From: Rhodospirillales bacterium 24-66-33
Lineage (GTDB): Bacteria; Pseudomonadota; Alphaproteobacteria; Reyranellales; Reyranellaceae
DNA length: 64,000 nucleotides
Direction of reading: 5' to 3'
Assembly (NCBI GenBank): GCA_002281855.1
Contig: NCHQ01000009.1
Span: 106,065-170,064 of the forward strand
Shown: positions 63,757 through 64,000 of the stretch, in pieces
How the letters are laid out: each line of letters starts with the position of its first letter
Numbering within the stretch: position 1 is the stretch's first letter
The notes under the pieces: model-generated
Database searches by the model: none
What the model was told of the DNA's origin: nothing
The model's input: the letters and a program-made list of their open reading frames with translations, nothing else
Translations under genes and position numbers: made by a program

Positions 63757-64000
63757 CTACCAGGTCATGCGGAATCCGGCGGTCAGGGCCTGGTTGGAAT
63801 CCTGGCTGGAGACGTTGCCTTCGTACCGGAAGTAGAGGGAGGTGGCGTCGGCGATGGCGGTGCTGGCGGAGAGGCCCAGAACGACGCTGTCGCGTTGCGG
63901 AGCGGCGCCGTAGGTGGTGAAGGCGAAGGCGGGCGCGCCGACGAAGGAGGCGGTGACGGGCCGCGCCGTGTCGGCATATTCGTGGCCCCAGCCGAGCTTG
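63757..64000 (-). CDS. Autotransporter beta-barrel, C-terminal part (5' end outside window)
   Basis: The frame is open to the window edge and ends at TAG 63757. The 80 visible residues include LGWGHEYADTARPVTASFVG and end FRMTW. They align with the C-terminus of the PAP2 autotransporter at 24667 (LGWAHEYADTTRPVTASFAG, ending LRVTW), so this is a paralogous outer-membrane barrel. The passenger lies outside the window. Confidence 0.8.
   Translation of the reverse strand, partial: KLGWGHEYADTARPVTASFVGAPAFAFTTYGAAPQRDSVVLGLSASTAIADATSLYFRYEGNVSSQDSNQALTAGFRMTW

Overview
The window is high-G+C DNA (roughly two-thirds G+C by eye) with an alphaproteobacterial gene set. It carries a soluble NAD-dependent formate dehydrogenase operon (fdsGBACD), two Liv-type branched-chain/aromatic-acid ABC operons, a polyamine-type ABC operon, aerobic benzoyl-CoA (box) pathway genes, three Bug-type solute-binding proteins and autotransporters. 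Rhizobiales/Rhodospirillales-style palindromic intergenic repeats fit the same group. A Reyranella-like soil or freshwater organism is one guess that I cannot prove from the window. I saw no tRNA, rRNA, CRISPR array or complete insertion sequence.

Layout: 1-7.0 kb holds the end of a benzoate permease (benE) convergent with fdsGBACD and a LysR gene. 7.0-9.6 kb holds a carboxymuconolactone-decarboxylase-like gene divergent from an HxlR regulator with tandem operators, then sorAB (sulfite dehydrogenase). 9.65-14.0 kb is a potFGHI operon whose last gene is followed by an unknown gene and then by a second, diverged copy of the permease 3' end. 14.0-18.7 kb is liv operon 1. 18.8-21.2 kb holds a GNAT gene and benzoate-CoA ligase. 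21.2-24.6 kb holds small envelope or stress genes and an orphan TRAP binding protein. 24.7-28.1 kb is a PAP2-phosphatase/autotransporter. 28.3-32.5 kb holds boxB and boxC divergent from a GNAT-Rrf2 pair that resembles BadL/BadM. 32.5-37.8 kb is an accessory block: a secreted protein, an Rrf2 3'-end remnant, then a PspA-YqiJ-flotillin membrane operon whose PspA carries an in-frame TnpB-like N-terminal half. 37.8-43.2 kb holds an acyl-CoA dehydrogenase, two tandem membrane class III cyclases and a transglutaminase. 43.5-48.1 kb is liv operon 2. 48.1-57.2 kb is catabolic: a UraD-UraH fusion, an aldehyde dehydrogenase, three Bug proteins, an SDR, a hydrolase, a CoA-transferase and an enoyl-CoA hydratase. 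57.4-64 kb holds cell-envelope genes and the 3' end of a second autotransporter.

The catabolic theme is aromatic acids. Benzoate import (BenE and possibly a Liv system), CoA activation (BclA), and epoxidation and ring opening (BoxB, BoxC) are all present. The epoxidase reductase BoxA is absent from the window. Formate oxidation would supply NADH and could consume the formate released by BoxC.

The most unusual structures are these. (1) Two unrelated lower-G+C genes each sit directly behind the 3' end of a host gene (potI and an Rrf2 regulator) and are followed by a diverged second copy of that same 3' end, which suggests single-gene insertions that regenerate the target terminus. (2) A TnpB-like N-terminal half is fused in frame to PspA behind a promoter covered by a perfect inverted repeat. 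(3) An SDR protein has lost three of its four catalytic residues. (4) An M23 peptidase is split by a low-complexity insert.
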